From an uncultured bacterium (GTDB lineage Bacteria > Cloacimonadota > Cloacimonadia > Cloacimonadales > Cloacimonadaceae): a stretch of 25,889 nt of DNA. Where the stretch lies: the NCBI GenBank assembly GCA_937924555.1, contig CALDSN010000188.1, positions 1 to 25,889 of the forward strand. Direction: 5' to 3'. This document shows positions 8,290 to 17,726 of this stretch, piece after piece. Position numbers and translations under genes: made by a program. Numbering within the stretch: position 1 is the first letter of the stretch; every line of letters starts with the position of its first letter. The notes beneath the pieces were generated by a model. It saw only the letters and a list, made by a program, of their open reading frames with translations, had not been told where the DNA came from and did not search any database.

Positions 8290-9318
8290 TTACAAAGGCA
8301 AAGAAACCCGTTTACCGGTCTTGGCGGAATGATAGATGGCTTGAATAATCTCCACAGATTTGCGCCCGTCTCTGCCATCTGTAGCGGGAACCCCTTTGTT
8401 CAACAGCACATCCACAACATTACGATAATAGGGATTATGACCAAAGCCATACACATTGGGCGGTTGGTAATTGGAATCCAAGGCAATCCTATCATCATCG
8501 TCATACTCATCAAATTCCCACTTCTCAATCTTGTTTACTGCCATCCCGCCAACTTTGACCGTACCCTTTTCGCCAATAATGGTGATAGAGCCTTCGAAGT
8601 TCTTGGGATAGGTGAGCATGGTGACATTGAGGGTGGCAATTATTCCGCTGCGGAAGTGTAGAATGGCACAGCCTGTATCCTCGGCTTCGATGCGCCTGGC
8701 TTGCGTCGCGGTGTATGCCATAACGCTATCCACATTGCCCAGAAGCCAATAGATGGCATCAACATAGTGACTTGCCTGGTTCATGAACGCGCCGCCATCG
8801 AATTCCCATGTTCCACGCCATTTCTCCGCATCATAATAGCTTTGAGGGCGTTGCCAAAACACATTGGATTGGGCTAAGTATATCCTGCCGAAACGTCCCT
8901 TATCCACGGCTCTTTTCAGCATTTGCATGGTGGAGTTGAGGCGATTTTGTTTAACCACAAAAAGCTTCACCTTGTTGGCATCGCATGCTTTGATGAGCTT
9001 ATCGGCACCGTCAATGTTAATCGCCATGGGCTTCTCGGTTAGAACATTGATCTTGTGCCTGGCTACATCAATGCCCATTTGCGGGTGCATCCCACTGGGT
9101 GTGCAAATAGATACCGCATCAAGACTTTCCTTCTCAAGCATCTCCAGATAGTCTGTGTAAAGATTCTTGATCCCATACTGCTCCGAAACGGCTTGCAACT
9201 TCTCGGGGATGATGTCCGAAGCTGCGACAAATTCGGCTTCCGGGATCTGAGATATAGCGTCAAAATGGTTCTTCGAGATGCGTCCGCATCCGATGATTCC
9301 CAAGCGAACTTTCTTCAT
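8290..9318 (-). CDS. Gfo/Idh/MocA-family NAD(P)-dependent sugar dehydrogenase
   Basis: A 342-residue cytoplasmic oxidoreductase. The N-terminal Rossmann domain opens with LGIIGCGRISKNH (G7, G10, G12 as the dinucleotide loop). EKP at residues 95-97 carries the conserved Lys. The C-terminal substrate domain has WRGTWEFDGGAFMNQASHYVD (about 167-187), with the His of the usual catalytic pattern at 184. The overall shape resembles nucleotide-sugar 3-dehydrogenases used in surface polysaccharide synthesis, but the substrate cannot be fixed from sequence. The ATG at 9318 is preceded by AAGGAG at six to seven bases; an upstream extension to 9351 overlaps the previous gene and is rejected. It starts 14 bases after the glycosyltransferase stop, so the two form an operon. 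Confidence 0.9.
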   Translation of the reverse strand: MKKVRLGIIGCGRISKNHFDAISQIPEAEFVAASDIIPEKLQAVSEQYGIKNLYTDYLEMLEKESLDAVSICTPSGMHPQMGIDVARHKINVLTEKPMAINIDGADKLIKACDANKVKLFVVKQNRLNSTMQMLKRAVDKGRFGRIYLAQSNVFWQRPQSYYDAEKWRGTWEFDGGAFMNQASHYVDAIYWLLGNVDSVMAYTATQARRIEAEDTGCAILHFRSGIIATLNVTMLTYPKNFEGSITIIGEKGTVKVGGMAVNKIEKWEFDEYDDDDRIALDSNYQPPNVYGFGHNPYYRNVVDVLLNKGVPATDGRDGRKSVEIIQAIYHSAKTGKRVSLPL

Positions 9319-9332
9319 ATAGAGCTCCTTAA

Positions 9333-10478
9333 TTATCGAATCGGCTTCCACAAACCGAAATTACTATTATTCAAAATATAGTTCTTAAAGGCGACACATG
9401 ACGAGTAGATCATAGCTACAATGTATGCGGCAAATCCCGTCAGTGGAACATGAATTGCCTTCTTCTGGGTAAGCAACCCAATCACACCCAATATGTAAAC
9501 TACTGTCTGAGCACAGAATGCGAACAAGTAAAAGGGATGGTGTAATAAAACAATTGAACTGCCATAGCCCATCAGAACAAACAGGAAAAACATCCATCTA
9601 ATCAGCTTATGCGAAAACATGAGGAAGCTTATCGCGGGGTAACGGAAAGGATTTAATATGGATGTGTGTCTTGATAAAGAGAACCACTCCTGCGTGATAA
9701 TCCTTACCTTGCGGGATATCTCTTCACTTGCCTTTTCTGTTTCGTCTTCGGTCACTACCGAGGCAGGTTCGTATGCGGCGATATAGCCATTCTCCAGCAC
9801 AATTAGAGTCCTTTCGAAATCATCTGCTGATTTTGCATCAATCTCCGTGAAAAGCTCACGTTTGATTAGGAACAATGAGCCATTTGCGCAAATAATCGAT
9901 TTGAACTTGCTGTCCATACGCTTAAGGAAAGACTCATAGCGCCAATATAAGCCTTCTCCGGACTGCTTATCTCCCTTTTTAACAAGCTTTAGTTCTCCCG
10001 ATACCATACCGAGCTTGGGATTTGAAAGCATTCTATTAACCAGATGCATCACTGCATCAGGCTCAAATATTGAATTAGCATCTGTAGATAATACATAGCC
10101 ACAATTCAAAGCAGGGAGCACTAGATTATGGGCTGATTGCTTGCCCCTGCGAGGTTTTTGGATAACAAGCTCAACATTGAGGTGAGTATATTTGCTTACT
10201 ATCTCATTTGTTGCATCAGTTGAATCGTCTGATACAATCAGCATTTTAATCTTGTCTTTGGGGTAGTTCAAAGATAGAAAGGAGTTGATCTTCCGTTCAA
10301 TAACCTTCTCCTCATTATATGCTGCACAAAGTACAATGATTGTAGGGAAATGAGTCGCTGCGGTTACTGTCTCAGATTTGCGAAAGATGTTCATGAACTT
10401 GAGCAACAATCCGTAACCAATAAGATGGTATAACAGGGTAAGCCAGGAAATCCAAAATATAGTCAACGCTATGGTCAT
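9333..10478 (-). CDS. Membrane-bound family-2 glycosyltransferase
   Basis: A 381-residue inner-membrane protein predicted to transfer sugars from nucleotide-sugar donors in envelope polysaccharide synthesis. One N-terminal membrane segment (about 5-29) precedes a cytosolic GT-A domain: FPTIIVLCAAYNEE (44-57), IVSDDSTD (81-88, nucleotide-binding Asp pair), LSTDANSIFEPDA (130-142, the metal-binding D-x-D-like motif as TDAN), ADDFE (218-222, candidate catalytic acidic region) and RIITQEWFSLSR (259-270), resembling the Q/R-x-x-R-W region. About three hydrophobic segments follow (285-365). The organisation is like processive GT2 enzymes, but the QxxRW motif is not intact, so processivity is doubtful. 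An in-frame stop three codons upstream of the ATG fixes this as the most upstream start; the Shine-Dalgarno is weak. The dehydrogenase lies directly downstream. Confidence 0.88.
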   Translation of the reverse strand: MTIALTIFWISWLTLLYHLIGYGLLLKFMNIFRKSETVTAATHFPTIIVLCAAYNEEKVIERKINSFLSLNYPKDKIKMLIVSDDSTDATNEIVSKYTHLNVELVIQKPRRGKQSAHNLVLPALNCGYVLSTDANSIFEPDAVMHLVNRMLSNPKLGMVSGELKLVKKGDKQSGEGLYWRYESFLKRMDSKFKSIICANGSLFLIKRELFTEIDAKSADDFERTLIVLENGYIAAYEPASVVTEDETEKASEEISRKVRIITQEWFSLSRHTSILNPFRYPAISFLMFSHKLIRWMFFLFVLMGYGSSIVLLHHPFYLFAFCAQTVVYILGVIGLLTQKKAIHVPLTGFAAYIVAMIYSSCVAFKNYILNNSNFGLWKPIR

Positions 10479-10818
10479 GTTACATTAATCTCGCTGAGCT
10501 CCCAAAAAGCCCATTTCTAATACTTTCATCAATCTATTGAGTTAGTGTTCACAATGCTCCAATGATCAAACAAACACCATTTGCAGTGTGTCCTCAAGCA
10601 TTAGATGGGAACTGATATAATATGGGAAGACAGATATATCTTGCTTGTATGAGAAGTGTATCTTGTTGTGGTGGGTCGCTATAATACTCAATTACGAATC
10701 TCCAATTTTTGGCTTATTTTCTATTGGTTGACGCATCCTTCCTGACGAGCTATAGCTTGTCAAGCACTTTATAGCTGCCAAAATGCTGATTCACATGGAT
10801 GCCATCTCGATGAGGGTA
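10479..10818. other. Intergenic region upstream of the glycosyltransferase operon
   Basis: No gene is seen. A minus-strand TTGACA lies at 10763-10758, about 280 bases before the glycosyltransferase start, but no good -10 follows (the best at 17-base spacing is AAGGAT). On the plus strand TTGACG (10728-10733), a 17-base spacer and TATAGC (10751-10756) form a moderate promoter match. The two overlap at the perfect palindrome AGCTATAGCT (10749-10758). Confidence 0.4.
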
Positions 10819-10853
10819 TAAAAAAAAGGTGAGGATGCCAAAGCATCCTCACC
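10819..10853 (-). terminator. Rho-independent terminator of the 10877-13897 gene
   Basis: Minus strand: an 11-bp stem GGTGAGGATGC / GCATCCTCACC (10853-10843 with 10838-10828), a four-base loop, then a run of eight U (10827-10820). It starts about 24 bases after the stop codon. A textbook intrinsic terminator. Confidence 0.9.
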
Positions 10854-10876
10854 CTAGTTCGTAATTGTAGGGAGGT

Positions 10877-13800
10877 CTATTTCATTAACATGAGTTTAAG
10901 TTGAGATACATCGCCGGCTGTGGTATGCATTCTGGCGAAATACACACCACTGGAACATGGAGCACCAAGCTCATCTTTGCCATCCCAATGTAGCTTTGTA
11001 GAGCCCTTAGCAAGACTTCCACTAAACAATGTCCGTACCTTCTGGCCGCGGGCATTATAGATGGCTACATTTACCGAACCTGCTTTCTCCATGCCCATCG
11101 AGAGGGTAACATTGGGATTGAAGGGATTGGGGAAAGCATTGTTTAATCCCTGAACTATGGGAACATCCGGAGCTTGACTTACTTCTTGAGTTAATGTTAC
11201 AGAGACAGGTCCGAAGAGAGAGCTGCTACCATCCATATCCAAACCCTCAAGCCAGTAGTAATAAACTCCTGCTTCAATTGCTTGACTGTCCACGAACCTG
11301 TAGTTCGTTAGTTGAGAGCTATTTGTTCCAGCTATAAAGACATTTAACAGAGTAGATTCTGGTAGAGAATCACTATTTCCTCGATAGATCCGATAACCTG
11401 AGATATTGGTCTCAGTTTGAGTAACCCAACTCAGTGTGATGCTACCTGCAAAGTTTAAGGATGCATTAAATGACGATAGTTCAACCGGCAAGGTTACTTC
11501 ATTACCTGTAACTGCGTATTGCCCGCTGAAATCACCTTTACCTGCAAGAGTTGCAGGAAAGCTAACCATCATCCGAGTAGCCCCATCAGCCACAGGTACA
11601 CCTGCCACTCCTAGCTTAACCCACTCAGAATCAACAAATCTCCAAATTGAACTCCCATTGCTGAAATCAACACCAACACCCTGCTCATTATCCCAATGCA
11701 GGAACACAGTGGTTGAACCGGATGAATTCCCGGTAAAAGTCCATTTCCTTTGAACAGCGGGAATAGAAGGAAACTCAGGATATGTTTCGGGAGCAAATGC
11801 CGATATGGTGGCATTACCTGCAACACTTACATATTTGAAGGGGAAGAATATACGGTATCCGGCTAAGTCCAAACTAGCTCCATTCTCTGTATTAAAGGTT
11901 TCGTTCACAACGATATCTCCACTAAGATTGAACAAAGTGTCGGTGGAGTTTAGCAGCAGGTTCTGGTAGGTGAATTCCGCCGGTAAAGTAGTTTCAGATT
12001 CATATTCTATCGTTGAACCAAAGGCTTGAGTGAAGGTGTTAGTGGAGATGGGGTTGGGAATCTCGGCGATAATATAGCCATTGTTTGTTCCAGAGCCGTT
12101 GCCGCCAATTCCGTGAGAACCAACGTTGAGGTTGCCATTGTTGGTGAAGTTACCGCTAACATTTACCGAGGAACTAAGGTTAACATTGCCAGTATTGTTG
12201 TTTGTGAAGTTTTGCAATGTCCCTGTGATAGGAGGTAAAGTAACATTAGAAGATCCTCCCACTATCACATTGGAGGTGCTTCCCCCAACTATGTTACCAG
12301 TAGCTGTTGCAACGGTTCCATTAACAGTAAGAGTGTAACCACCCAGAGACAGATTAGTAGTCAAAGCAAGAGCACCGTTAACCACAAGATCGCTACCAAG
12401 GGTTACATTTCCTGATCTATTAACACTGAAGTTATTCAAAGTCGAGACAGCAGGCATGGTTAAATTACCACTACCGGTAATATTTAAACTGGAGTTGGTA
12501 CCTCCCGTCAATCCCCCTGAACCAGAGACAGTTCCATTGATGGTGAGGGTATTGCCTGTTCCAATACCAAGCCTGGTAGCCAGAGCAAGAGTTCCGTTAA
12601 CTTGGCAGGATGAGGTTAAACTCACACCGGCTGAGTTATTGATAGTCAAATTGTTGACATTTGCAGGTAGTCCATTACCTGTAACTTGAGTGCTTGAGCC
12701 ATTATAGATATAATTAGCTGAGGAGCTCAAGGTTCTGGTGGATGTTTGGATGCTGCCGGAAGCACCACTGGCAGTTAAGCCACTGGGGTTGGCAGTGCTG
12801 ATGGTTGCTCCACCTGCTAAAATGAAAGTACCCGCACCACTAACATATGCACTTGAGCTGAATATGGCACTGTTATTTACGGTAAGAGTATTTGTTCCCG
12901 TGGCAAGATTTCCTGCTGTCATGGTTAAAGTCCCGTTCACAGTGCAAGAACCGTTCATCGTAACACCGGCGGAGTTGTTTATGGTAAGGTTGTTAACAGC
13001 TGTGGGGAAACCTGAACCGAGAGACTGAGCTGTAGAACCGTTGTAGGTTATATTCGAGCTTGTTCCGGCAGTCATCGTTGCTCCGCTATTGAAAGCTAAA
13101 GCACCAGTGTTTACTAAGCTGCCATTCATCACCATGTCTGTCCCTGAACCATTGTTCAATGTAAGGGTAACACCAGAATTTATATTCAATGTCGCCCCAT
13201 TCTGCACGGTTACTTCATCAACCGTAGTGCTGGTATTAACAGTTACAGTGTGACCAGACATCACTGTGATAGACAAAGCACCTGAAGCTGTGGGTGGGAT
13301 GTTCGCCGCATACCAGGTTACGCCATTATCTCTAGTATATTCCCATATTGAAGGGTCGCTCCAGTTACCACTGGCAACTGTGCGGTATTGGAATAAAAAG
13401 TCTATCGGAGTAATCGTGATGTTATCAAAGTAGGCTTGAGTGTTTCCGCCTCTTTTGAAGCCGATTTTTAAAAATACATTAGTCAGGTTTACGGTAACGG
13501 TCTCAGTATTCCAACGTCCATTGGGCAGATTGGTAAAGTTCTCAACCAGTGTCCAGGGACCGGATAAGGAGTTTGACCACCAATACTTCGGAGCGCAGTT
13601 ACCATTACCGGTTTGATAAGCAGATATTGTGAGTGTGTAAGGATTCGCCATTTTGGGCGCAATCAAACCTTGCGTCTCATTCACAAAATAGGCGGAAAAA
13701 CTACCATAGAGGTTAGATGGACTGGGGGGAGGAGAACCAACCGGGGGAGTTCCCCGGGTTACACCACCACTATTAACCCATCCAGCAGGTGGGAAAGTGC

Positions 13801-13897
13801 TTCCTTCAAAACCCTCGTTATTGATCATCTGACTCCACAACGACACAAAAGCTAAAAGTCCAATCATTAACGTCAAGCAAATCTTCTTCTTAAACAT
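10877..13897 (-). CDS. Large secreted repeat protein with C-terminal sorting domain
   Basis: A 1006-residue exported surface or extracellular protein. A signal peptide occupies about 1-23 (MFKKKICLTLMIGLLAFVSL, then WSQ). Residues 25-170 look like a jelly-roll module (NEGFEGSTFPPAGW at its start, AYFDNITITP at its end), often carbohydrate-binding. Residues 175-620 are Gly/Asn/Thr/Ser-rich beta-helix-like repeats; NNLTINNSAGV recurs exactly, within units of the pattern YNGS...NNLTINNSAGV...VNGTL. Residues 803-903 are a fibronectin-III-like domain (LPVELSSFNA, SGYRIYRGN). Residues 920-1006 are a FlgD-Ig/Por-type sorting domain (AFPNPFNPNVTLS, IYNARGQKVRTLF, LHWDGKDELG, SGVYFARM). The ATG at 13897 has GGAG seven bases upstream; a TTG two codons earlier would put that site only one base away. 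Adhesion or polymer binding is likely, but the ligand is unknown. It is a single-gene unit with its own terminator. Confidence 0.88.
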   Translation of the reverse strand: MFKKKICLTLMIGLLAFVSLWSQMINNEGFEGSTFPPAGWVNSGGVTRGTPPVGSPPPSPSNLYGSFSAYFVNETQGLIAPKMANPYTLTISAYQTGNGNCAPKYWWSNSLSGPWTLVENFTNLPNGRWNTETVTVNLTNVFLKIGFKRGGNTQAYFDNITITPIDFLFQYRTVASGNWSDPSIWEYTRDNGVTWYAANIPPTASGALSITVMSGHTVTVNTSTTVDEVTVQNGATLNINSGVTLTLNNGSGTDMVMNGSLVNTGALAFNSGATMTAGTSSNITYNGSTAQSLGSGFPTAVNNLTINNSAGVTMNGSCTVNGTLTMTAGNLATGTNTLTVNNSAIFSSSAYVSGAGTFILAGGATISTANPSGLTASGASGSIQTSTRTLSSSANYIYNGSSTQVTGNGLPANVNNLTINNSAGVSLTSSCQVNGTLALATRLGIGTGNTLTINGTVSGSGGLTGGTNSSLNITGSGNLTMPAVSTLNNFSVNRSGNVTLGSDLVVNGALALTTNLSLGGYTLTVNGTVATATGNIVGGSTSNVIVGGSSNVTLPPITGTLQNFTNNNTGNVNLSSSVNVSGNFTNNGNLNVGSHGIGGNGSGTNNGYIIAEIPNPISTNTFTQAFGSTIEYESETTLPAEFTYQNLLLNSTDTLFNLSGDIVVNETFNTENGASLDLAGYRIFFPFKYVSVAGNATISAFAPETYPEFPSIPAVQRKWTFTGNSSGSTTVFLHWDNEQGVGVDFSNGSSIWRFVDSEWVKLGVAGVPVADGATRMMVSFPATLAGKGDFSGQYAVTGNEVTLPVELSSFNASLNFAGSITLSWVTQTETNISGYRIYRGNSDSLPESTLLNVFIAGTNSSQLTNYRFVDSQAIEAGVYYYWLEGLDMDGSSSLFGPVSVTLTQEVSQAPDVPIVQGLNNAFPNPFNPNVTLSMGMEKAGSVNVAIYNARGQKVRTLFSGSLAKGSTKLHWDGKDELGAPCSSGVYFARMHTTAGDVSQLKLMLMK

Positions 13898-14366
13898 TAT
13901 CAATCTCCAATATCATATTATCATTCTATGTTGCCCTCATCTGCAGATTCCAACTAAACATTGGTACCGCCAAGCTGAGAAAACAACCATGCATACTTAC
14001 GCGTGTACTTTAATATATTTGCAATTCGCATGCCAATCACTCAGATACATTTCCCGCTTCGACATTATGCGCCCTAACACACTATTATGTAGTCTGTTAC
14101 GATGATTAATGAAAATATCGCAACAAAGCATTTCACATTGTTACATCGTATTTATGGCGGATTATTGCACTTGTGCAATTTCATTTATGCAAGATACGGG
14201 TGTTTTGTGCAGAAATTTTAGTGGTTTTTTAGCCGTGACCACCTAACTGTCTCCCCCAATTTGCGGGGGTTATTAAGGAATTGATTAGCCTACGCCTCAG
14301 TTGTTATTTAGCAAGATACTTGAAATAAGACAATGTGGAACAATGAAGACGCCGATGAAGCAGAAT
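13898..14366. other. Intergenic region between the secreted-protein gene and addA
   Basis: About 470 bases without a credible reading frame. It should contain the promoter for the 13897 gene, although no strong -35/-10 pair was found. Visible structures are ATTGCAC-TT-GTGCAAT (14164-14179), a small operator-like palindrome, and CCCCC-AATTTGC-GGGGG (14253-14269), a short stem that might end addBA transcription; neither has a proper T-run. Confidence 0.4.
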
Positions 14367-17300
14367 CTATATGTTAATAATCAAGAACTTGAGGTCAATT
14401 TCAAACGATGAGCATACAGATGTCTTCAACAAAGCTGAACGGTAATCCTCAAGCTGGTGCGGATTGTGGATCTCGCCACTTTTGTAATCTACGATTACAG
14501 CAGTTTTGCTCTGTACATCAAGCATCAACCTGTCCAAGCGAAGCATCCCCTCATCACCAAGAAGCTCAAACTCTGTATATATCTTACTCCATGCGGAAGA
14601 AAACAACCACGGATTGTGCTCACATAGATTGTGACAAGCGTCTGATGCCAACACCATCTCCTCGTCTTTCAACACAGAGCCAAAACGAAGCAGGCAACGT
14701 TTCAATGCATAATGATGCTCTTCGCTCCTGTTGCGAATGATAAAGCTAAGGTAAAAGTGCACTAGGTCGCCCATCAGGTTTGGTCTTGTCTCCAGCCAAT
14801 TTCTTTTCCAATCCGAAGTTTGCGTTGGCTCATTTCTCTGCATGTTTCCCCAAACCGGTTCTAAGCTCCTTGGAAACTCTTCACTCAAACGAGAATAATC
14901 CCTGGAGGTTTTTTCCTCCTTCCGGATACTCTCACCATCTTTCGTGCTTATTTCTGCTCCAAAATCACTCACTTGGTGATAAACGCCTCGCTCATCAGGT
15001 GTATTGCCCCTTGCTGCAAAATACTCCAGACAGGCATTGCACAACAGGGCAGGCAACACATCCTTTTCGCGGGATTCCATGAATTCCTGCCATCCATCCT
15101 TATTTTGATAACTGAAATAGAGATGGAGTTTACTTTCCGCACGGGTAAAGGCAACATACAGGTTGTTCATTTCCTCCAGTAACTCTCTGTCTTGTTCAGC
15201 TTGCCACAAGTGACGATAACTCGATGCCTTCAGTATCTTCTGATAATGATAGCTAATTCCAAAATCCCGCACATAGTGAAAATCCTTGTCCGCATACTCT
15301 AGAGCCCAATCCAAACGAGATGAATCACTTGCATGAGTTGAAGCCAAATTGTAGAATACAAACACTCTGCGGAATTGTAAGCCCTTGGACTTGTGGATGG
15401 TAAGCAATTGCAAACTATCCGATACTGTTACAGAAGCCTGTTTGAAATCTTCTGCCAAGCTATTCTCTCGTAAATACTGCAATAAATCAGCTATGCTCCC
15501 TAAACCGCTTCCGTTGGCAAGTTCCCATTCCCGAACAATCCCAATGAACTTATGTATGTTCAGATAATCTCGCTCTGCTTTATCCAGCCCGGATAAACAC
15601 AGCTCTGCCATACTGCTGCAAATCTGTGAGGGAAGCTGCCCTTTTTGAGTGGTAGCCAGTTTGTAAAAACGCTCTGCTAAAGGTATAGCAGATAGGTCCG
15701 GCTCCAGCCATTTGTTTAGCTTTCTTACTTGCGATTCATGCATGGCAATGGCATCCAACAACTGCTTCAAATCGGGGCTGTCCATCATCACAAAATCCGA
15801 CCTGAGAAAACTGAGCAAATCACTCCAATCTTTCCAAACGAGGAAGCGAAGCCAATAGATTAGAGCTTGTACCAAAGCATGCTCACATATGCTGCGGTCT
15901 GGCTGGTATAAGCTGGCAATATCCAATTCATCCAAGGCTTGTTGAATTAAGCTTAGCTCATTCCCCTTGCGGCATAGAATTGCGATGCTTCCATGAGGGT
16001 CACTGTTTATAGCAGGTGCAACCATGGTATTCACGAAATCTTTATATACATCCTCAGCAGGAGTTTGCACAGACTTTGCCTTACTGGTGTTGCGCAAACA
16101 GAACTCAATTCCGGTATCCGGCTCTAAGCCGATATTAGCTCCGCGGATGATGTTATACTCCCAATTCATCTGTTTTTCGGAAAGATAACTGTGGATTTTC
16201 GGCTCGCAAAAGAGGGTATTGATAAACTGCATCAGCGTGAACCCACAACGCCAGCACTGATCAAGCCGCTCTGTTTGTACTTCTTTCATACTGGGGAATA
16301 TGCTTTGCAGATTCAGCAGCAAGTCCCGCTGTCCCCCACGCCAGCCAAATATGGATTGTTTTTCATCACCCACCACAATAAGCCCTCCAAAGGGTTTACT
16401 TCCCTCTCCGGCTGTAATCTCACTTATTATGGGTTTAATAATGTTGAACTGGATTAGGGAGGTATCCTGAAACTCATCAATCAGCATGAACCTCGTACGG
16501 TGGCTTAGAAATTGATAGAACTCACTGGCGGATAGCTCACTTTGGGGATCAAAGAAGGGGGGCTCTTCGCTGAACAAGGCTTCAAAACTGAACCAGGAGA
16601 TATCATCGTAGGTCATATTCTTATAGCGATAGATCAAGCGGTCATACTCTTCCAGGATAATCTTCCAAAGCTCCAATATCTCTTGTTGTTCGGGAACATA
16701 CAAGCTTTGCATCAGATGATCAGCCAGATACTTTATTGCTTCTTGTTGAGCTGCCTCCATCAACGCTATATGCTCAGGGTAGGATTTACTGCGGATAAGA
16801 GAGCCACTCCAGATATTCTTCTCCATCAGAATGTATAGCAGCTTCTCCGAAGCCAGCGGAGATTTGCAATGGTCTTTCACCTCTTGCATCATTGCAGCAG
16901 CACTACTTCCATGATGCTCCACTAATTGTCTAAATCCTTTATTGAAATAGCTCTCCAAGGAATTCTTCTGCTGCCCTTGCCAGATATCTTGCACCACACT
17001 GAGCAGGGTATGCATTGCCTCAAGAAAGTTATCCAGATTTTTATCACCACTACTTGCGGCAACAATCTCAGATACTCGGGGCTGCATCCCGGATACTTCT
17101 GCATCTTTCTGAAGGCGTTGGGTAATCATATAGTACAGCCAGCGTCCCTCAATCAGCGAGGCAAAGAACTTGGCATAAGCATCCAGTGAACGGCTAACCT
17201 TACGGCTGAGCAGTCTATTCAAACGCGCCCTGAAAGCTGGTTGCATCAGATGGTTCATCAGATAGGGCATGCGTTTTTTGATAGCTTGAGTATCAATCTC

Positions 17301-17726
17301 AAAGCTCTCGATATTTCGCAGGGGACGCACAATATTCCTGAAGATATTGCCGATATAGGCATCGATGGTCATCACCTGTAAACGGCTATGGTCGCAGCTA
17401 ATCTCCCGCAAGGCACTTGTTAGCAAGTTCCGTTCTGTTTGGTTCAACTCGGTTGAATCCGCGGGTGACAGTATGCGTAGGTTTCTTAACAGGTCCCTTC
17501 GTTTATCCGATTCCTCCTTACTGACCAACAAACTGAGATGCGACACAATACGTTCACGAATTTCGGCAGTAGCCTTTCGGGTGAAGGTGAGCGCAAGGAT
17601 ACTATCTATGCTGAATTCCGGTTTCCCATAATATTGTAACAATAGGGCGATATACTCCAGTGAGAGGCGATGGGTTTTCCCCGTTCCGGCACTTGCGCAG
17701 ATAATTCTGCAGAACAGATCAGTCAT
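14367..17726 (-). CDS. addA: AddA-type helicase-nuclease subunit
   Basis: Predicted UvrD-type 3'-5' helicase plus nuclease that processes double-strand breaks for RecA with AddB. Of 1119 residues, the helicase motifs in order are ASAGTGKT (11-18, Walker A), TFTRKATAEIRER (47-59), LIDEFQD (415-421, Walker B), VVGDEKQSIFGWRGG (451-465), IHKSKGLQF (777-785) and YVAFTRA (857-863). The C-terminal RecB-like PD-(D/E)XK nuclease shows H990, D1065 (LRLDRLM), D1080-Y-K1082 (VDYKSG) and QLEDY (1091-1095). Motif IV reads QCWRCG where N-[WY]-R-S is usual; the Arg is kept. The ATG at 17726 has GGGAGG six bases upstream and overlaps the addB stop by eight bases, so addB and addA are cotranscribed and coupled. 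An upstream GTG at 17762 lies within addB and is less likely. Confidence 0.93.
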   Translation of the reverse strand: MTDLFCRIICASAGTGKTHRLSLEYIALLLQYYGKPEFSIDSILALTFTRKATAEIRERIVSHLSLLVSKEESDKRRDLLRNLRILSPADSTELNQTERNLLTSALREISCDHSRLQVMTIDAYIGNIFRNIVRPLRNIESFEIDTQAIKKRMPYLMNHLMQPAFRARLNRLLSRKVSRSLDAYAKFFASLIEGRWLYYMITQRLQKDAEVSGMQPRVSEIVAASSGDKNLDNFLEAMHTLLSVVQDIWQGQQKNSLESYFNKGFRQLVEHHGSSAAAMMQEVKDHCKSPLASEKLLYILMEKNIWSGSLIRSKSYPEHIALMEAAQQEAIKYLADHLMQSLYVPEQQEILELWKIILEEYDRLIYRYKNMTYDDISWFSFEALFSEEPPFFDPQSELSASEFYQFLSHRTRFMLIDEFQDTSLIQFNIIKPIISEITAGEGSKPFGGLIVVGDEKQSIFGWRGGQRDLLLNLQSIFPSMKEVQTERLDQCWRCGFTLMQFINTLFCEPKIHSYLSEKQMNWEYNIIRGANIGLEPDTGIEFCLRNTSKAKSVQTPAEDVYKDFVNTMVAPAINSDPHGSIAILCRKGNELSLIQQALDELDIASLYQPDRSICEHALVQALIYWLRFLVWKDWSDLLSFLRSDFVMMDSPDLKQLLDAIAMHESQVRKLNKWLEPDLSAIPLAERFYKLATTQKGQLPSQICSSMAELCLSGLDKAERDYLNIHKFIGIVREWELANGSGLGSIADLLQYLRENSLAEDFKQASVTVSDSLQLLTIHKSKGLQFRRVFVFYNLASTHASDSSRLDWALEYADKDFHYVRDFGISYHYQKILKASSYRHLWQAEQDRELLEEMNNLYVAFTRAESKLHLYFSYQNKDGWQEFMESREKDVLPALLCNACLEYFAARGNTPDERGVYHQVSDFGAEISTKDGESIRKEEKTSRDYSRLSEEFPRSLEPVWGNMQRNEPTQTSDWKRNWLETRPNLMGDLVHFYLSFIIRNRSEEHHYALKRCLLRFGSVLKDEEMVLASDACHNLCEHNPWLFSSAWSKIYTEFELLGDEGMLRLDRLMLDVQSKTAVIVDYKSGEIHNPHQLEDYRSALLKTSVCSSFEIDLKFLIINI

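Noticed and set aside
11436..13028. Several 70-110-codon plus-strand frames opposite the secreted repeat protein
   Set aside because: They arise because Gly/Asn/Thr/Val repeat codons leave the complementary strand free of stops; their low-complexity Val/Pro/Leu sequences are typical of such shadows.
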